A stretch of DNA of 64,000 nt from Haloterrigena salifodinae. GTDB lineage: Archaea; Halobacteriota; Halobacteria; Halobacteriales; Natrialbaceae. Position 1 is the stretch's first letter, and each line of letters begins with the position of its first letter. The notes beneath the pieces are model-generated. The model had not been told where the DNA came from and searched no databases. It worked only from the letters and a program-made list of their open reading frames with translations. Positions 61,555-64,000 of this stretch are shown piece after piece. Made by a program: the position numbers and the translations under genes. The stretch covers positions 310,001 through 374,000 of the forward strand of contig NZ_RQWN01000002.1 in the NCBI RefSeq assembly GCF_003977755.1, read 5' to 3'.

Positions 61555-62073
61555 ATGACCCGGGGGTTCTACATCGGCCGGTTTCAGCCCTTCCACAACG
61601 GCCACCTCAGCATGGTCGAACAGATCGCCGAGGACGTCGACGAGCTCGTGCTCGGGATCGGAAGCGCCGACGACTCACACACCGTGCACAACCCGTTCAC
61701 GGCGGGCGAACGCATCATGATGATCACGAAGTCGCTCGTCGACTACGACCTCGTCACCTACGCCGTTCCGATCGAGGACTTAGAACGGAACTCGGTGTGG
61801 GTGAGCCACGTCCAGAGCATGAGCCCGGACTTCGACGTCGCCTACTCGAACAATCCGCTGGTCATCCAGCTGTTCCGCGAGGCCGACATCGACATCCGCC
61901 AGTCACCGATGTTCAACCGGGAGGTCCTGGAGGGCAGCGAGGTCCGCGAGCGGATGATCACTGGCGGTGACTGGGAGTCGCTGGTCCCCGAACCCGTCGT
62001 CGATACCGTCGACGAGATCGGCGGCATCGAACGGATCCAGATGATCAGCGACTCGGATTCGAACGGCGACTGA
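61555..62073 (+). CDS. nadM: Nicotinamide-nucleotide adenylyltransferase
   Basis: A 172-residue nucleotidyltransferase that makes NAD from NMN and ATP. FYIGRFQPFHNGHLSMVEQ has the HxGH motif, VLGIGSADDSHTVHNPFTAGER is the archaeal insertion, and LEGSEVRERM stands for the ISTxxR-like C-terminal motif. The ATG at 61555 gives MTRGFYIGR. GCTTATGCATG lies about 22-32 nt upstream, so the shorter start is preferred over 61528. A SAM hydrolase gene follows on the same strand. Confidence 0.95.
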   Translation: MTRGFYIGRFQPFHNGHLSMVEQIAEDVDELVLGIGSADDSHTVHNPFTAGERIMMITKSLVDYDLVTYAVPIEDLERNSVWVSHVQSMSPDFDVAYSNNPLVIQLFREADIDIRQSPMFNREVLEGSEVRERMITGGDWESLVPEPVVDTVDEIGGIERIQMISDSDSNGD

Positions 62074-62191
62074 CCGCCTTCGAGTCCCGTCCCCGGCGGA
62101 ACGGGCTGTGACCGAGGCTGCCGGAGCCCTCGAGACGGCTGGCCGGCGCCGAGACGTATCGATTTTCACCGTCCGCCTCCTACCGCCGTCC

Positions 62192-63076
62192 ATGATCACG
62201 CTCGCGTCGGATTTCGGGACGCCGTACCCCGCGGCGATGAAGGGAGTGCTCTGTCGGCGAACGGACGCCAGACTGGTCGACGTCGCCCACGATTTCCCCC
62301 GGCAGGACGTCCGCGCCGCCGCATTCTGGCTCCGCGAGGTGCTACCGTACTTCCCGCCGGCCGTACACCTCGTCGTGATCGACCCGGGCGTCGGCACCGA
62401 CCGCAATGCGATCGTCGTTCGCGCGGGCGAGCACGCGCTCGTCGGGCCCGACAACGGCGTCTTGCTCCCCGCCGCCCGCCGGCTCGTCGGCGGTCGGGAC
62501 GCCTCCCTCGAGACGTACGTCGTCGACGAGAGGAGGCTCGAACCAACCGAACCCGCTGGCGGTCCGGTCAGTCCGAGCGCGACGGCGCTCTCGGCGGACT
62601 CCGACGCCGGTGGGAACGAAGGCGGCCGAGAGGGACCGGCCAGCGCCACCTTCCACGGCCGGGACGTCTTCGCGCCCGCCGCCGCCGATGTCCACGAGGC
62701 CGGCGTCGACGCGCCGGCCGACCTCGAGTGGCTCGATCCGCTCGACGGCGATCCCGTCAACTGTTCGCTTCCGGAGCCGACGCTCGAGGACGACCGCGTC
62801 GTCGGTGAGGTACTGGTCGCTGACGACTTCGGGAACGTCATTACGAACGTTCCCGGTGACGTCCTCGCCGGCTGCGATCGGATCGTCGCTAACGGCGAGA
62901 CGGTTCCCGTCGGGGAGACCTTCGCCGCTGTACCGGTCGGGGAGCGACTCGCGACGGTTGGGAGCCACGGCTACGTCGAATTGGACGTCAATCGGGGGCG
63001 TGGCGACGAGGCGTTCGACCTCACGGTCGGCGACGGAGTCGTCCTCGAGTCGGCCGGGACGGACCGCGCGAACTGA
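62192..63076 (+). CDS. SAM hydrolase (SAM hydroxide adenosyltransferase, DUF62)
   Basis: A 294-residue protein of the fluorinase-related DUF62 family, which splits S-adenosylmethionine to adenosine and methionine with water. MITLASDFGTPYPAAMKGVL is the usual start, HLVVIDPGVGTDR and LVGPDNGVLLPA follow with the conserved aspartates, and DDFGNVITNVP lies in the C-terminal beta domain. A glycine/alanine insert (about residues 115-155) is unusual. The pairing with nadM recurs in haloarchaea, to my recollection. Confidence 0.92.
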   Translation: MITLASDFGTPYPAAMKGVLCRRTDARLVDVAHDFPRQDVRAAAFWLREVLPYFPPAVHLVVIDPGVGTDRNAIVVRAGEHALVGPDNGVLLPAARRLVGGRDASLETYVVDERRLEPTEPAGGPVSPSATALSADSDAGGNEGGREGPASATFHGRDVFAPAAADVHEAGVDAPADLEWLDPLDGDPVNCSLPEPTLEDDRVVGEVLVADDFGNVITNVPGDVLAGCDRIVANGETVPVGETFAAVPVGERLATVGSHGYVELDVNRGRGDEAFDLTVGDGVVLESAGTDRAN

Positions 63077-63085
63077 GCCGCAGTT

Positions 63086-63454
63086 TCAGCGGCCGACCGA
63101 CGGGACATGTTGCTCGGGATCGACGACGATCTCGCCGGTCGAGTGGACCGTGACGACACACGTCGCGAACGGAAAGGTGATCCTCCCGTCGACATCTGCC
63201 ACGTCGGCCCGTCGCCAATGGCCGAGCAGCGAGTTCAGTGCGTCCGGCTCGACGGCCGCCGAGAGCCGCTCGAGATCGTCCGTATCGACCTCGAGCACCG
63301 ACGCGACGGTGATCACTACGGCCGTGCTCGCCAGCTCGTAGGTGCCGTCGTTGCACCAGGTGTGGTAGGTCCCGCGGTCCTCGTCGTAGTAGATCGTCTG
63401 CCCCCCGTCGTCGTCGACCGGCGTCAGGTTCCTCCTCCAAGCGGGTCGGGACAT
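63086..63454 (-). CDS. HalOD1 output domain protein
   Basis: A 122-residue protein that is almost all HalOD1 domain. It has ASTAVVITVASVLEVDTDDLERLSAAVEPDALNSLL, in shortened form the usual helix pair, and then ITFPFATCVVTVHSTGEIVV. HalOD1 domains end haloarchaeal signalling proteins and may be outputs of two-component systems. A stand-alone copy has no visible sensor partner here. It converges with the SAM hydrolase gene with 9 bp between the stops. Confidence 0.85.
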   Translation of the reverse strand: MSRPAWRRNLTPVDDDGGQTIYYDEDRGTYHTWCNDGTYELASTAVVITVASVLEVDTDDLERLSAAVEPDALNSLLGHWRRADVADVDGRITFPFATCVVTVHSTGEIVVDPEQHVPSVGR

Positions 63455-64000
63455 AACGTCTCTAGATACCGTGTGTTAACATTTATCATTACTGGCCAGA
63501 CTGTCATCCGAACCGATAATCACGCAGTCAATCGAGGCGTCCGTTCGTTCTCGCTATACGTCACTTACCTGATGACAAGGTGTGCGTCATTCTCTTCGCG
63601 CGGGTCCTCGTTCGGCGAGACCGCCATCGACTGTCCGTCGTCTGCGAGTGCCCGACCGAGGGAGACGAGTCATCCGAACTGCGGTCGACGAGTTCCCACC
63701 GCTGATTCGCGCCGCTCGTCCAGTGCCACTGAACGACGTTCTCGCCGGAGCTCTCGGCGTCGAGGATGCGACCGCTGTTCGCGTTGACGAAGCCGTAGCG
63801 GTCGTTCGCACCGGTCCACGACTGCTGGACGACGTCGGCGCCGCCGTCGGTTCCGGCCGCTTCGACGCGAGGACCTTCCCGCTGTGAACGGCCTCGAGGC
63901 TAGGCCGTCTCGTCGTCGCGAACGGGTGGCTACCGCTCGCGGTGAGACGGCGTCCGTACGCGGTCGCGAAAAGAAAGAGGGGTTCAGCGACGGCTCGGCG
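63455..64000. other. Region with a decayed lectin fragment at the window edge
   Basis: Apart from the ricin-type remnant at 63561-63890, this 546-bp stretch shows no supported gene. The first 100 bp are AT-rich and should hold the promoter of the HalOD1 gene. Anything past 63900 could be part of a feature that continues beyond the window, but I see none. Confidence 0.4.
63561..63890 (-). pseudogene. Frameshifted ricin-type beta-trefoil lectin fragment
   Basis: Read on the minus strand, VHSGKVL (one frame) is followed in the next frame by RVEAAGTDGGADVVQQSWTG, NANSGRILDAESSGENVVQ and HWTSGANQRWELVD. These are two units of a RICIN/QxW repeat, with QQSW and NQRW as markers. A single lost base near 63869 explains the frame change. 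The fragment ends at a TGA at 63561-63563 with no start or catalytic domain. It probably derives from the C-terminal lectin domain of a secreted glycoside hydrolase. Confidence 0.65.

Overview
The window comes from a haloarchaeon, most likely a member of the Natrialbales (Natrinema/Haloterrigena-like); that placement is an inference. The DNA is GC-rich, the proteins are very acidic, and the gene set is typical of haloarchaea: TFB, LonB, NAC, RdfA with an archaeal SMC-related protein, Bat-type and HalOD1 signalling domains, and the archaeal shikimate route. Many starts have a TATA-like element about 25-30 nt upstream, which fits leaderless transcripts. I saw no rRNA, tRNA or CRISPR array.

Layout. 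1-8.4 kb holds the end of purB, a CPBP protease, a membrane protein, and a tightly coupled lysine operon on the minus strand (dapA-dapB-dapD-lysA-dapF-dapE). 8.7-12.7 kb holds HtpX, an NYN nuclease-like protein and a PUA / NAC / tRNA m1A methyltransferase cluster, interrupted by a spacer with four perfect hairpins. 12.8-22.9 kb holds PEP synthase with an operator-like element, a Bat-type regulator, a glycosyltransferase, MfnA, MetG and a HAD hydrolase. 23-31 kb holds an HFX_2341-type regulator, a possible cyclin-box protein, DHQ synthase II, an RnfC-like flavoprotein, AroD, and an ACT protein coupled to homoserine dehydrogenase.

31-36.7 kb is looser and AT-richer. It holds rdfA with an SMC-like ATPase and a 498-bp MITE-like element with 22/23 matching terminal inverted repeats. 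36.7-45 kb is core: TFB, DUF84 phosphatase, a small wHTH protein, HAD, a regulator, SPFH/NfeD and pyruvate kinase. 45-52.5 kb is mixed: SprT-like, a Tat lipoprotein with amine-oxidase-like features, a purine nucleoside permease, an ACT protein and an Nramp-type transporter. 52.8-56.7 kb is a trpC-trpB-trpA-ADTH synthase operon. It has paired TGTACA boxes at its promoter and a 12-codon micro-ORF coupled to both trpC and trpB. 57-63.5 kb holds an alkyltransferase-like protein, LonB with a co-directional CPBP protease, NMN adenylyltransferase, a SAM hydrolase and a HalOD1 protein. The window ends in a frameshifted ricin-type lectin remnant.

The genes work mainly in aspartate-family and aromatic amino acid synthesis (homoserine dehydrogenase, the dap operon, ADTH synthase, DHQ synthase II, DHQ dehydratase, TrpABC), in the PEP/pyruvate node (PpsA and Pyk), and in membrane proteostasis (HtpX, LonB, CPBP proteases, SPFH/NfeD). 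The most promising new signals are the trp operator, the trp micro-ORF, the cyclin-box-like protein, and the rdfA/SMC block with its nearby MITE-like element.
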